DNA of 64,000 nucleotides from Saccharothrix australiensis (GCF_003634935.1 NZ_RBXO01000001.1:7713501-7777500); one strand, 5' to 3'; shown: positions 15,580-24,258, counted from the stretch's first letter. Notes: generated by a model not told the origin, from the sequence alone. A program made the numbers and translations.

Positions 15580-17049
15580 TCACCCCAGCGGCAACCGCAA
15601 CCGCGCCCGCGCCAGCTTCCCCGTCGGCGAGTGCGGCAACGCGGAGGCGAACTCCACCACCGCCGGCACCTTGAACTTGGCCAACCGGTCGGCGCAGTGG
15701 TCCCGCACCGCGTCCTCCGTCAGCACCGCGCCCTCGTCGAGCACGATCACGACCTTCACCGACTCCCCGGCCCGCGGGTCCGGCACGCCGACCGCCGCCG
15801 CCTCCGCGACGCCGGCCAGCTCGCACACCACCTGCTCCACCTCGTGCGGGTACACGTTGAAGCCGTTGACGATGATCAGGTCGCCGGCCCGGTCCACCAG
15901 GTGGAGGTCGCCGTCCTCGTCGAGGTACCCGACGTCGCCGGTGCGGAACCAGCCGTCCGCGTCCGGCCCGTGCGCGCCGTCCGGCCAGTAGCCGCTGAAC
16001 AGGTTGTCCCCGCGGGCGGCGACGAGCCCGGTGCCCGGCTCGTCCTCGTCCGGGTCGAGCGGACGGCCGTCGGTGTCGACCAGCCGCAGCTCGACGCCCG
16101 GCAGCGGCCAGCCGACCGAACCCGCCTTGGGCAGCCCGCCGACCAGGGTCGACGTCAGCACCGGCCCGGTCTCGGTCAGGCCGTAGCCCTCGTACACGGG
16201 CAGCCCGACGGCCTGCCGCATCGCGTCCAGCAGCCCGACCGCCAGCGGCGCGGCGCCCGAGGTGAACAGGCGCACGGTCGCGAGGTCCTCCCGCAGCCGC
16301 TGCACCGGCTGGGCGAGGATCGCCTGGTACATCGGCGGCACGCCGACCACCGCGGTCACGCGGTGCTCGCGGATGGCGGTCAGCGCGCCGTCGGGGTGGA
16401 ACCGCTCCAGCAGCACGCCCGTCGCGCCCGCGCCGGCCACCTGGAGCAGCCCCGGCCCCAGCCCGTACACGTGGAACAGCGGCAGCGCGAGCAGCACCCG
16501 GTCGCCCGCCGTGACGGGCGCGGGCCGCAGCGCGCCGCACTGGTCGACGTTCGCCAGCAGCGCCCGGTGCGACAGCATCGCGCCGCGCGGCACCCCCGAG
16601 GTCCCGGACGTGTACCCGAGCACCGCCAGGTCCTCGCCCGCGCCGACCGCCTCGAACGGCTCGCCGGGCGCCAACACGGGCGGGCCCAGCACCTCGACGT
16701 CCGCACCCGCGCCCTCGCCGACCAGCAGCCGGGCGCCGCTGTCGGCGACCAGCCGCTGGAGTTCGCGGGCGGGCTGGCCGGGCCCGGCGGGCACCAGCAC
16801 GCCGCCGGCGCGCAGCACGCCGAACACGGCCGCGCAGAACGCGACGCCGGTGGGCATCCGCACCACGACCCGGTCACCGGGTTCGACCCCCGCGTCCACC
16901 AACCGGTGCGCCTCGCGATCCACGAACGAGTCGAATTCGGCCCAGGTGTAACTATTCGCAGTCGTGACATCCACCAGTGCCACGTGCTTGGGTCCACGGT
17001 GCGCGGAGGCGCGAACCAGGTCGGCGACGTTGCGTGCGGAAGCGGTCAA
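15580..17049 (-). CDS. AMP-binding acyl-CoA ligase
   Basis: 489 residues from TTG 17049 (LTASARNVADLV), which has a strong AGGAGGT 7 nt upstream; an in-frame GTG at 17094 lacks one. Adenylate-forming motifs: YTSGTSGVPRGAMLSH (P-loop), YGLTETGPVL, WFRTGDVGYLDEDGDLHLVDRAGDLIIVNGFNVYP and the C-terminal lysine in PTGKLARARL. It activates a carboxylic acid to an acyl-CoA; the substrate is not predictable. The gene is isolated between the glutaredoxin gene and the divergent sigma factor. Confidence 0.85.
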   Translation of the reverse strand: MTASARNVADLVRASAHRGPKHVALVDVTTANSYTWAEFDSFVDREAHRLVDAGVEPGDRVVVRMPTGVAFCAAVFGVLRAGGVLVPAGPGQPARELQRLVADSGARLLVGEGAGADVEVLGPPVLAPGEPFEAVGAGEDLAVLGYTSGTSGVPRGAMLSHRALLANVDQCGALRPAPVTAGDRVLLALPLFHVYGLGPGLLQVAGAGATGVLLERFHPDGALTAIREHRVTAVVGVPPMYQAILAQPVQRLREDLATVRLFTSGAAPLAVGLLDAMRQAVGLPVYEGYGLTETGPVLTSTLVGGLPKAGSVGWPLPGVELRLVDTDGRPLDPDEDEPGTGLVAARGDNLFSGYWPDGAHGPDADGWFRTGDVGYLDEDGDLHLVDRAGDLIIVNGFNVYPHEVEQVVCELAGVAEAAAVGVPDPRAGESVKVVIVLDEGAVLTEDAVRDHCADRLAKFKVPAVVEFASALPHSPTGKLARARLRLPLG

Positions 17050-17219
17050 GTCGACCTCCTGGGGAACGACAGCGGCCTCCGCGCAGTCTGTCACGCGTGG
17101 GCGGCGTCACGCAGTGCCTCCGAACGCGTCGCGGACTGGAGACCAGTTGCCGCTACCTACTACGGAGTAACAACACGTATGCTGCCCGGACGGCGACTCT
17201 GTGGAGGTGCCGCGAGCCG

Positions 17220-17873
17220 ATGAGCGCCAGGGCACGCGAGAACACCGTCGGTACCAACCGGAGGCTCCGCGCGGTGTGGAGCACTGGAGGGCGGTCCAGC
17301 ACGATCGAGAGCGTGGAGACCGACGCGGCGGGAGAGCCGTGGGACCTCGTGCGTGCCGCCCAGTCGGGCGACACGGACGCGTTCGGCGCGCTCTACGACC
17401 GGTACGTGGACGTGGTGTACCGGTACGTGCTGTTCCGGGTCGGTGACCGGACCCTCGCCGAGGACGTGACGAGCGAGACGTTCCTGCGCGCGCTGCGCAG
17501 CATCGGGTCCATCAGCTACCAGGGTCGGGACGTGGGCGCGTGGTTCGTCACGATCGCCCGCAACATCGTCTTCGACCACGTGAAGTCCAGCCGCTACCGG
17601 CTGGAGGTCACCACGGCCGAGCTGGCGGACAACCGCGAGGTCGCGAGCGGCCCGGAGCAGGAGGTGCTGACCGACGCGGCCAACGCCGAGCTGCTCCGCT
17701 GCGTGCGCCAACTGGGTGACGACCAGCGGGAGTGCATCACCCTCCGCTTCATCCAGGGCTTGTCCGTGGCGGAGACGGCCGCGAGGATGGGTCGCAACGA
17801 AGGCGCCATCAAGGCGCTGCAACACCGAGCGGTGCGCCGGCTCGCCCAACTGCTGCCCAACTGGCTACGGTGA
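17220..17873 (+). CDS. ECF RNA polymerase sigma factor, BldN-like
   Basis: 217 residues, ATG start with GGAGG 11 nt upstream. An N-terminal extension of about 45 residues precedes region 2 (about 52-122; DTDAFGALYDRYVDVVYRYVLFRVGDRTLAEDVTSETFLRALRSI) and region 4 (about 155-210; LSVAETAARMGRNEGAIKALQHRAVRRL). In Streptomyces, bldN, which governs aerial mycelium genes, lies close to rex-hemACD and is followed by its anti-sigma gene rsbN; the same layout and the N-terminal extension make this a likely orthologue. The following membrane protein is the expected anti-sigma. Confidence 0.8.
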   Translation: MSARARENTVGTNRRLRAVWSTGGRSSTIESVETDAAGEPWDLVRAAQSGDTDAFGALYDRYVDVVYRYVLFRVGDRTLAEDVTSETFLRALRSIGSISYQGRDVGAWFVTIARNIVFDHVKSSRYRLEVTTAELADNREVASGPEQEVLTDAANAELLRCVRQLGDDQRECITLRFIQGLSVAETAARMGRNEGAIKALQHRAVRRLAQLLPNWLR

Positions 17874-17958
17874 CCTCGACGCGCCGATCGCGCCCGCGTA
17901 ACCCCGGCGCCTTCGGGTTCGTTACCCGGTTCAGGAGACCCTGACGAGTCGGTGCGGG

Positions 17959-19056
17959 ATGGTGGGCAGAGGGATCACGCCGCTATGGCGTCACAGGCAG
18001 CGCGAGCAGTTCGCCCGCGCCGTCGACGCGCTGCCCGACGACACCGACCCGGAGTTCGCCGACGAGCTGGCCGTCGTCACCCTGCTGCGCGAGGCCGCGA
18101 CGACGAGCGGCCCGGACGAGGCCGCCAGGGCGCGGATGCGGGAACGGGTGCTCGGCGCGAGCCCCCCGCCGCCCGCGGACCTCGACCGGAAGCGCCACCG
18201 CGGCGGGGCGCGCGGCCGGTTGGCGGTGGCCCTGGCCGCCGCGCTGTGCCTGGTGTTCTCGCTCGCCGGGATGAGCCTGCTGCTGTCCCGCGACGCCCTG
18301 CCCGGCGACGCGCTGTACGGCGTGAAGCGCTCCGCCGAGTCGGCCTCGCTCGGCCTGACCTTCGGCGAGGAGTCCAAGGGCTACAAGCGCCTGGAGTTCG
18401 CCTCGGCCCGCGTCTCGGAGATGGAGGTCCTGGCCGACCGGTACCGCGACTCCGGCGGCGGACCGCTGGGCGGCTACCTCACGGCGCTGGCCGACTTCGA
18501 CGCCGACACCGCGGCCGGTTCCCGCGTGCTGGCCGCGCACGGTGCGGCGTCGGACCGGCGCGTGCTCGACGCGCTGCGGGACTGGGCGACGTCCCAGACC
18601 ACCCGCCTGGGCGACCTGCGCGGCAGGCTGCCCGCCGACGCCGCCGGTCGCGCCGGCGGGTCGCTCGACCTGCTGGACCGCGTCGCGCGGCGGGCCGCCG
18701 ACCTCGCGGCCCGCGCCGGCTGCGCCACCGCGACCGCGGGTGGGTTCGACCAGGTCGGCCCGCTGCCCGCGACCGGAGACTGCGCCGCGCCGCCGGTCGA
18801 GCCCGGCGCCTCCGCCACCGTCGTCCCGACCACACCGCCGCCCACGACCACCGCGGGCGGCGGCCCGCCGACCACGGCGCAGGCGACCACGTCCGCGACG
18901 GCGCCGCCCACCGGGGGCGGCACCACGCCCCGCACCTCGGACCCGGCCCTGCCGCCGCCGACGCCCGCGCCGTCGGTGACCGTCACACCGCCCCTCCCGC
19001 TGCCCACGCTGACGCTGCCGTCGCTGCCGCTGCCGCTGCCCGGTCTCGGCGGCTGA
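17959..19056 (+). CDS. membrane anti-sigma-like protein (RsbN-type, DUF5667) with Pro/Thr-rich exterior
   Basis: 365 residues. A cytoplasmic N-terminus of about 85 residues with Asp/Glu-rich stretches (ALPDDTDPEFADELAVVTLLREAA) is followed by one membrane segment (about 88-108; LAVALAAALCLVFSLAGMSLLL). A DUF5667-like extracytoplasmic domain comes next (LPGDALYGVKRSAESASLGLTF ... RLEFASARVSEMEVL). The last ~95 residues are Pro/Thr/Gly-rich low complexity, probably wall-spanning. It lies 85 bp after the sigma gene, consistent with sequestering it at the membrane; direct inhibition is inferred from BldN-RsbN. Confidence 0.75.
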   Translation: MVGRGITPLWRHRQREQFARAVDALPDDTDPEFADELAVVTLLREAATTSGPDEAARARMRERVLGASPPPPADLDRKRHRGGARGRLAVALAAALCLVFSLAGMSLLLSRDALPGDALYGVKRSAESASLGLTFGEESKGYKRLEFASARVSEMEVLADRYRDSGGGPLGGYLTALADFDADTAAGSRVLAAHGAASDRRVLDALRDWATSQTTRLGDLRGRLPADAAGRAGGSLDLLDRVARRAADLAARAGCATATAGGFDQVGPLPATGDCAAPPVEPGASATVVPTTPPPTTTAGGGPPTTAQATTSATAPPTGGGTTPRTSDPALPPPTPAPSVTVTPPLPLPTLTLPSLPLPLPGLGG

Positions 19057-19096
19057 TCGCTACCCTGTCCCCATCGGGACCGCGGGAGGCGCTGAC

Positions 19097-19990
19097 GTGG
19101 TGAGAAGGCGTGTGGTGGAGGGCTCGGCCGAGCGGGAGAGGCTCGCCGAGCTGGCCGGTGCTGCCTCGGCCGAGGCCGCGCTGGCCACGCCCACCGTCGA
19201 GCCGTCGCCCGGTACGCCCACCGACCTGACCGCCGCCGCGTTCTTCGACGTGGACAACACGATGATGATGGGCGCGTCGATCTTCCACTTCGCGCGCGGC
19301 CTGGCGGCCCGGAAGTACTTCCGGAACTCCGACCTCGCGGGGTTCGCGTGGCAGCAGATCAAGTTCCGGGTCGGCGGCCGGGAGGACCCGCAGAGCGTCA
19401 AGGCGTCGCGCGAGCAGGCGCTGTCGTTCGTGGCGGGGCGCTCGGTGTCGGAGCTGATCAGCCTCGGCGAGGAGATCTACGACGAGCTGATGGCCGACAA
19501 GATCTGGACCGGGACGCAAGCGCTCGCGCAGATGCACCTCGACGCCGGCCAGCGCGTCTGGCTGGTCACCGCCACCCCGGTCGAGCTGGCGCAGATCATC
19601 GCCCGGCGGCTGGGGCTGACCGGCGCGCTGGGCACGGTGTCGGAGAGCGAGGAGGGCGTCTACACGGGCAAGCTCGTGGGCGACCTGCTGCACGGCCGGG
19701 CGAAGGCGCACGCGGTGCGGGCGCTGGCCGCCAAGGAGGGCCTGGACCTGCGGCGGTGCACGGCGTACTCCGACTCGGTGAACGACGTGCCGATGCTGTC
19801 GGTGGTGGGCACGGCGGTCGCCGTGAACCCCGACTCGGGGCTGCGCGACACGGCCCGCAAGCGGGGCTGGGAGATCCGCGACTTCCGCACGGGCCGCAAG
19901 GCGGCGCGGATCGGCGTCCCGTCGGTGCTGGGCGCGGGCGCGCTGGCGGGCGCGATCGCGGCCGGGATGGCGTACCGGAAGCGCGGCTGA
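19097..19990 (+). CDS. HAD-IB family phosphatase (SerB-like)
   Basis: 297 residues from GTG 19097 (GGGAGG 8 nt upstream). An N-terminal Ala-rich lead of about 45 residues is followed by the HAD nucleophile motif AFFDVDNT (D-x-D), motif II VWLVTATP, the lysine in GRAKAHAV and motif III YSDSVNDVPML, then a C-terminal Gly/Ala-rich hydrophobic segment. The HAD-IB subgroup includes phosphoserine phosphatases; the M. tuberculosis neighbour Rv0505c is annotated serB1. The substrate is not certain. Confidence 0.85.
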   Translation: MVRRRVVEGSAERERLAELAGAASAEAALATPTVEPSPGTPTDLTAAAFFDVDNTMMMGASIFHFARGLAARKYFRNSDLAGFAWQQIKFRVGGREDPQSVKASREQALSFVAGRSVSELISLGEEIYDELMADKIWTGTQALAQMHLDAGQRVWLVTATPVELAQIIARRLGLTGALGTVSESEEGVYTGKLVGDLLHGRAKAHAVRALAAKEGLDLRRCTAYSDSVNDVPMLSVVGTAVAVNPDSGLRDTARKRGWEIRDFRTGRKAARIGVPSVLGAGALAGAIAAGMAYRKRG

Positions 19991-20004
19991 GCGGCGCGCG
20001 GGAG

Positions 20005-20035
20005 CGCCCCCGGCGACGGGGCCGGTCCGGGGGCG
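20005..20035. terminator. bidirectional hairpin terminator
   Basis: A 9-bp perfect stem (CGCCCCCGG, 20005-20013, with 20027-20035) with a 13-nt loop lies in the 55-bp gap between the convergent HAD phosphatase and acyltransferase genes. There is no U-tract, as is usual at this G+C content. Confidence 0.6.
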
Positions 20036-20045
20036 TCGCCTGCGC

Positions 20046-21140
20046 TCAGCCCAGGAACACGTTCCGCCGCTGCGTCAGCAGCCGGTACAGGGTCTGCTGG
20101 ATGGTCTCCCGCACCTGGTCGGTCAGGTTGAACACCAGCATCGGGTCGTCGGACGCGTGCTCGCCGTACCCGTCGGTCCGGATCGGCTCGCCGAACTCGA
20201 TGTACCACTTCGACGGCAGCGGGATCACGCCCAGCGGTCCCAGCAGCGGGAAGAACGGCGTCACCGGGAAGTAGGGGAACCCGAACAGCCGTGCCAGCGC
20301 CTTCAGGTCGCCGATCTTCGGGTAGATCTCCTCCGCGCCCACGATCGAGCACGGGATGATCGGCACCCCCGTGTCCAGCGCCGCCGACACGAAGCCGCCT
20401 CGGCCGAAGCGCTGGAGCTTGTACCGGTCCTTGAAGGGCTTGCCGATGCCCTTGAAGCCCTCCGGCCACACGCCCACCAGCTCACCGGAGCGCAGCAGGC
20501 GTTCGGCGTCCGGGTTGCACGCCAGCGTCTGGCCGGACTTGCGGGCCAGCGCGCCCAGCACGGGCGTCCGGAACACCAGGTCCGCGCCGAGCATCCGCAG
20601 GTGCCGGTGGGCCGGGTGCTCCGCCCGCACGGCGTACGCGGTCATGGTGGCGTCCAGCGGCAGCGTGCCCGAGTGGTTCGCCACGATCAGCGCGCCGCCC
20701 TCGGCCGGCACGTTGTGCAGCCCGATCGCCTCCACGCGGAACCACTTCTCGTACAGCGGCTTCAGCGGCGGCATCAGGACGTGGTCGGTGAGGTCGGGGT
20801 CGAACCCGAACTCGTCGACCCGGTAGTCGCCCTGGAGCCGGCGGCGCGCGAAGGCCAGCAGCCCCGCCAGGCCCTCCTCCCGGCCCGAGCCGGCCGCCTC
20901 CCGACTTGGCCCGGCGTCGCCGGCGGCCTCCGACGCCACCGCCTCCCGACCCGTGACGCCGCGGTCCGCCGCGGTCGAGCCCGTCGTGTCCGGTCCTGCC
21001 GTGTCCCGGCCTGTCGCGCCCCGACCGGTCGCCTCCTGGCCGGTCGCGGCCTGCTCCCCCGCGACCTGCGCGGGAGCCGCGCGTCGCCGGGACGCGTCCC
21101 GGTCCGGTGCGCGCAGCGGGATCACCCGTGCCTCTGCCAC
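20046..21140 (-). CDS. PlsC-type lysophospholipid acyltransferase with pentad-repeat N-terminus
   Basis: 364 residues from GTG 21140, which has GAGGAGG just upstream; a GTG at 21164 overlapping the epimerase stop is an alternative. The first ~100 residues are low complexity with five-residue periodicity (GQEAT GRGAT GRDTA GPDTT). The acyltransferase domain follows, with NHSGTLPLDA (the usual NHxSxxD is NHSGTLPLD here), the glycerophosphate-binding-like region VWPEGFKGIGK and VPIIPCSIVGAEE. Probably acylates lysophosphatidate or a related glycerolipid at the membrane. M. tuberculosis counterpart: Rv0502. Confidence 0.85.
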   Translation of the reverse strand: MAEARVIPLRAPDRDASRRRAAPAQVAGEQAATGQEATGRGATGRDTAGPDTTGSTAADRGVTGREAVASEAAGDAGPSREAAGSGREEGLAGLLAFARRRLQGDYRVDEFGFDPDLTDHVLMPPLKPLYEKWFRVEAIGLHNVPAEGGALIVANHSGTLPLDATMTAYAVRAEHPAHRHLRMLGADLVFRTPVLGALARKSGQTLACNPDAERLLRSGELVGVWPEGFKGIGKPFKDRYKLQRFGRGGFVSAALDTGVPIIPCSIVGAEEIYPKIGDLKALARLFGFPYFPVTPFFPLLGPLGVIPLPSKWYIEFGEPIRTDGYGEHASDDPMLVFNLTDQVRETIQQTLYRLLTQRRNVFLG

Positions 21141-21160
21141 GTCCACCTCCTCGGCCGGGT

Positions 21161-22198
21161 TCACCGGAGCCTGGCCGCCGCGTCGAGCACACCGCGCTCG
21201 ACCGCCGCCACCACCTCCGGGTCGATCAGCGGGCGCATGCCGCGACCGCTCACGTAGTCGTCGAACGCCTGCTGGGTGGTCCACCTCGGGGTGAACCCGA
21301 ACTCGCGCTTCAGCAGACCGGTGTCCACCACGCGGCCCCAGTTGAGGAACCTCATCTGATCCGGCGAGAAGTCCACCAGCCGCGCGCCGCGGAAGATCCG
21401 GCCCACGGCGGGCACCGCGGGGCTCGGCACCGGCAGCGGCAGCTTCCCCGCGCGGCGGATCGCCTGCGACAGCAGGAGTACCCCGTCGCCACCGACGTTG
21501 AACACGCCGGGCAGGTCGTGCAGCGCGGCGCGCTCCAGCACGGCCAGCGCGTCCGCCGAGTGCAGGAGCTGCACGCGCGCGTCGTAGCCCATGATCGTCG
21601 GCACCACGGGCAGGGCGAAGTACCTGGTCAGCACCGTGTCGATGCGCGGGCCGATGAAGTTCGTGAACCGCAGGGTCGTCACGTCGACGTCCGGGCGGCG
21701 GCGGGCGAACCCGCGCACGTAGCCCTCGACCTCGACGGCGTCCTTGGCGTACCCGCTGGAGGGCAGGTCCTTCGGGCCCATGTCCTCGGTGAACACCGCG
21801 GGGTCGCGCGACGACGACCCGTACACCGCGCTGGTCGACTTCACCACCAGCTTCCGCACGTGCGGCGACTTCTGGCACGCCGCCAGCAGCTGCATGGTGC
21901 CGATGACGTTCATCTCCTTCATCGCCGCGCGCCCGGCCGGACCGGCCGGGTTGGCCGTCACCGACGCGTGCACGACCGTGTCGACGTGCGCGGTGGCGAT
22001 GACCTTGGCGATGAGCGGGTTGCGGATGTCGGCGCGGACGAACTCGGCACGGCCCATCCGGCGCAGCAGGTCCCGCGACGGCGGCTCGGTGTCCACGCCG
22101 AGCACCCGTTCGACATCGGGGTTCGCGGCCAGCCGCGCGGCGAGGTGGCCGCCGAGGAAGCGGCTGCAACCGGTGACGAGAACGACCTTGGGCGCCAT
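21161..22198 (-). CDS. NAD-dependent epimerase/dehydratase family protein
   Basis: 345 residues. Extended SDR: Rossmann motif VLVTGCSRFLGGHLAARL (the usual GxxGxxG appears as GCSRFLG), DIRNP and VHASVTANP. The active-site Tyr is not in a textbook YxxxK (region SSSRDPAVFTEDMG ... SSGYAKDAVEVEG, with YAKD), so it belongs to the atypical group represented by Rv0501 (galE2) of M. tuberculosis. Substrate unknown. It is coupled to the acyltransferase on the same strand, which suggests a shared envelope-lipid or glycan role. Confidence 0.8.
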   Translation of the reverse strand: MAPKVVLVTGCSRFLGGHLAARLAANPDVERVLGVDTEPPSRDLLRRMGRAEFVRADIRNPLIAKVIATAHVDTVVHASVTANPAGPAGRAAMKEMNVIGTMQLLAACQKSPHVRKLVVKSTSAVYGSSSRDPAVFTEDMGPKDLPSSGYAKDAVEVEGYVRGFARRRPDVDVTTLRFTNFIGPRIDTVLTRYFALPVVPTIMGYDARVQLLHSADALAVLERAALHDLPGVFNVGGDGVLLLSQAIRRAGKLPLPVPSPAVPAVGRIFRGARLVDFSPDQMRFLNWGRVVDTGLLKREFGFTPRWTTQQAFDDYVSGRGMRPLIDPEVVAAVERGVLDAAARLR

Positions 22199-22348
22199 GC
22201 GACTCCGTGCGGGGGTTCGGTGCGATGACGTGATGCTACCCAGGATTTCCGGGACCTGATCGTTCCGGACCGGTCGCCCCGACGCACGTCACCGCGTCGT
22301 TCACCCGGATGGCCGCACGCCCTCGGGGGGACCCGCGCGGGAGAGACA

Positions 22349-22385
22349 GCGCCGGCCCCCCGCCGGTGGGGCGAGGGGCCGGCGC
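22349..22385 (-). terminator. hairpin terminator after bL37
   Basis: An 11-bp perfect stem (GCGCCGGCCCC at 22349-22359 with 22375-22385) and a 15-nt loop lie 16 bp past the stop of the 33-codon ribosomal gene on the minus strand. There is no U-tract. Confidence 0.6.
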
Positions 22386-22400
22386 CGGAACCCGCTGGGG

Positions 22401-22502
22401 TTACTTGCCGCGCTTGCGACGCTGGACGCGCGTCTTGCGCAGCAGCTTGCGGTGCTTCTTCTTCGACATGCGCTTGCGGCGCTTCTTGATGACCGAGCCC
22501 AT
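22401..22502 (-). CDS. ribosomal protein bL37 (AURKAIP1/COX24-type), 33 aa
   Basis: ATG 22502 to TAA 22401 encodes 33 residues, 18 of them Lys or Arg: MGSVIKKRRKRM then KKKHRKLLRKTRVQRRKRGK. This is the tiny actinobacterial protein (Rv0500B in M. tuberculosis) found in mycobacterial 50S structures and named bL37. Its position between the epimerase and the small HTH gene is exactly the mycobacterial order, which makes the call strong despite the length. Confidence 0.92.
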   Translation of the reverse strand: MGSVIKKRRKRMSKKKHRKLLRKTRVQRRKRGK

Positions 22503-22626
22503 GCGGGGTCCTCACTCACTAGACGTAGGTGATCTCCACGCGCCGGTGGAGTCACCCGTCAAGGAGGGCGCGCACGACACCAGGCACGAACGGCCTGTCA
22601 GTTTACCCGCCTGCCGGCGCCCGCCG

Positions 22627-22836
22627 TCACCCGGCGTCGAAGTAGGCGTTCCGCAGGTACTCGTGCACGGCCTTCTCCGGCACCCGGAACGACTTGCCCA
22701 CCCGCACCGCCGTGAGCTCACCCGAGTGCACCAGCCGGTACACCGTCATCTTCGACACACGCATCACCAGCGCCACCTCGGCGACGGTCAGGAACTTGAC
22801 CTGGACCAGTGGTGCTCGATCGTTCTCCTCCGGCAT
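22627..22836 (-). CDS. excisionase-type helix-turn-helix DNA-binding protein
   Basis: 69 residues. A single winged MerR/excisionase-type HTH: FLTVAEVALVMRVSKMTVYRLVHSGELTAVRVGKSFRVPEKAVHEYL. It corresponds to Rv0500A, between proC and bL37. It lacks the effector half of MerR proteins. Target genes are unknown; in this order it is conserved among actinobacteria, so it is not a phage excisionase relic. It is distinct from BldC, which shares the fold. Confidence 0.85.
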   Translation of the reverse strand: MPEENDRAPLVQVKFLTVAEVALVMRVSKMTVYRLVHSGELTAVRVGKSFRVPEKAVHEYLRNAYFDAG

Positions 22837-22956
22837 GGATCACCGTGTCCTTCGACACGCGTCGTGCCGTCGGCTTCCCCACCGACGGTTCGACACGCAC
22901 GTGCTCCTCTGAGGGTAACGGGACTCCTGGGGCTGGTGCGACGGCCAATGGCGGGA

Positions 22957-23769
22957 TCACTCCGCCTCGTGGGCCTGCCCCAGCTCGACGGACCGGTCCC
23001 GAGCAGCCTCGATGGCCGCGAGCAGCGCCGCGCGGACGCCGTGCTTCTCCAGCTCGCGGATCGCCATGATGGTCGTGCCTGCCGGCGAGGTGACCGCCTC
23101 GCGCAGGATCACCGGGTGCTGGTCGTTCCGGTCCAGCATCTGCGCCGCGCCGATGGCCGACTGGATGATCAGCGTGGTCGACAGGTCGCGCGGGATGCCG
23201 AGCAGGATGCCCGCGTCGATCATGGCCTCGACCAGGTAGAAGAAGTAGGCGGGCCCCGACCCGGACAACGCGGTGACGGCGTCCTGCTGGCCCTCCGGGA
23301 CGCGGGCCACCTTGCCCACGGTCCGGAGCAGCTCCTCGACGAGGTCGAGGTGCTCGGCCGTCGCGTACCGGCCCGCCGAGATGGCGCTCATCGCCTCGCC
23401 GACCACCATCGGGGTGTTCGGCATGACCCGGACGACCGGGGTGCCCTCCGGCAGCCGGCGCTCGTACAGGGCGGTCGGCAGGCCCGCGCACAGCGACACG
23501 ACCAGCGTGCCGGGCTTGATCACCGGCGCCAACTCGTCCAGCAGCGGCTCGATGTCCTGCGGCTTGACGGCGACGACGAGCACATCGGCCCGCTGCGCGG
23601 CACCCGGCACGTCGACCGCGCCGATGCCGTACCGCTCGGACAACTCGGCCGCCCGACCCGGGTGCCGTTCCGTGCACAACAACTCGTCCGCGGCCCGACC
23701 ACCGCGGAGCAGCCCGGACAACAGCGCTTCCCCGATCTTGCCAGCCCCCAGCACAGCGATCGTCGTCAT
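22957..23769 (-). CDS. proC: pyrroline-5-carboxylate reductase
   Basis: 270 residues; ATG 23769 with GGGAGG 9 nt upstream. NADPH-dependent last step of proline synthesis. The Rossmann motif IAVLGAGKIGEALLSGLL is at the start, then VAVKPQDI, VRVMPNTPMVVGEAMSA, and the C-terminal substrate/dimer signature ALSGSGPAYFFYLVEAMIDAGILLGIPRDLS with REAVTSPAGTT. Proline dehydrogenase (25249-26169) lies nearby, so proline synthesis and breakdown genes are neighbours. Upstream is a 660-bp spacer full of palindromes. Confidence 0.95.
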   Translation of the reverse strand: MTTIAVLGAGKIGEALLSGLLRGGRAADELLCTERHPGRAAELSERYGIGAVDVPGAAQRADVLVVAVKPQDIEPLLDELAPVIKPGTLVVSLCAGLPTALYERRLPEGTPVVRVMPNTPMVVGEAMSAISAGRYATAEHLDLVEELLRTVGKVARVPEGQQDAVTALSGSGPAYFFYLVEAMIDAGILLGIPRDLSTTLIIQSAIGAAQMLDRNDQHPVILREAVTSPAGTTIMAIRELEKHGVRAALLAAIEAARDRSVELGQAHEAE

Positions 23770-23913
23770 GCGGACAAGCCTCCCACCCTCCACCATTCGG
23801 CACCCAGCCCCTACCCCAGCCGGCCCACCCACCAACACCCCAGGGCGGACCCACGCCCTGATCACCCGGCACGGACCACGACCCCCGCTCACGCCCGCAC
23901 AGACCTCTGGCCT

Positions 23914-24039
23914 CGTGTTCTCCCCGTATGGCCTGCCCGCAGGGCAACCACATTTGTCGAGGGGGTGCAAGCACGCTTCACCGCTTGCACCCCCTCGACA
24001 AATGTGGTGGTCTTTGACAGGCCATGCGGGGAGAACACG
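23914..24039. repeat. two-part palindrome P1 (reversed copy)
   Basis: Outer arms of 22 nt (23914-23935 / 24018-24039, one G-T mismatch; CGTGTTCTCCCCGTATGGCC) enclose an inner perfect 25-bp stem (23948-23972 / 23983-24007) with a 10-nt loop. The segments between outer and inner stems are asymmetric: CCCGCAGGGCAA on one side, TGGTCTTTGA on the other. P3 (24259-24391) has the same parts in reverse order, so P1 is an inverted copy. Confidence 0.85.
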
Positions 24040-24069
24040 ACGCCTTGGCTTTTGTTTTTCCTCCCCGGA

Positions 24070-24185
24070 GGTCTGCCCAGCGGCGAGCGCCTTCTTTTAA
24101 AGCTTGTGCGGGCGCCTTCCGCTCGGAAGTTCTTCGGTTTTAGCGGGTCAAAGCTTAAAGAAGGGCGCTCGCCGCTGGGCAGGCC
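24070..24185. repeat. palindrome P2 with AAGCTT borders
   Basis: Arms of about 35 nt, 24070-24105 and 24151-24185, pair almost perfectly (GGTCTGCCCAGCGGCGAGCG ... against its complement, with two 1-nt bulges). Each arm ends in AAGCTT at the loop side. The loop region of about 45 nt is T-rich and much lower in G+C than the surroundings. Confidence 0.75.
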
Positions 24186-24198
24186 ACCGAGGATGGGG

Positions 24199-24256
24199 GC
24201 AAAGCTTCTTCGAAGCTTTGCAAGCTTTTCAAGCTTCTTCGAAGCTTGAAAAGCTT
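24199..24256. repeat. paired AAGCTTC-TTC-GAAGCTT palindromes
   Basis: Two adjacent hairpins share the core AAGCTTCTTCGAAGCTT: one with 10-bp arms (24199-24208 / 24212-24221), one with 16-bp arms (24222-24237 / 24241-24256), both with a TTC loop. The stretch is about 40% G+C in a genome above 70%. The first hairpin and its left flank CCGAGGATG-GGGC recur at about 55226-55259. Confidence 0.8.
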
Positions 24257-24258
24257 TG

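Noticed and set aside
17050..17094. GTG 17094 as start of the acyl-CoA ligase
   Set aside because: The downstream TTG 17049 carries AGGAGGT at 7 nt, while the GTG has none and would put that ribosome site inside the gene.
24199..24256. AAGCTT-rich stretch as a cloning artefact or linker
   Set aside because: The same hairpin with its natural flank recurs at 55.2 kb with base differences, so it is genomic.
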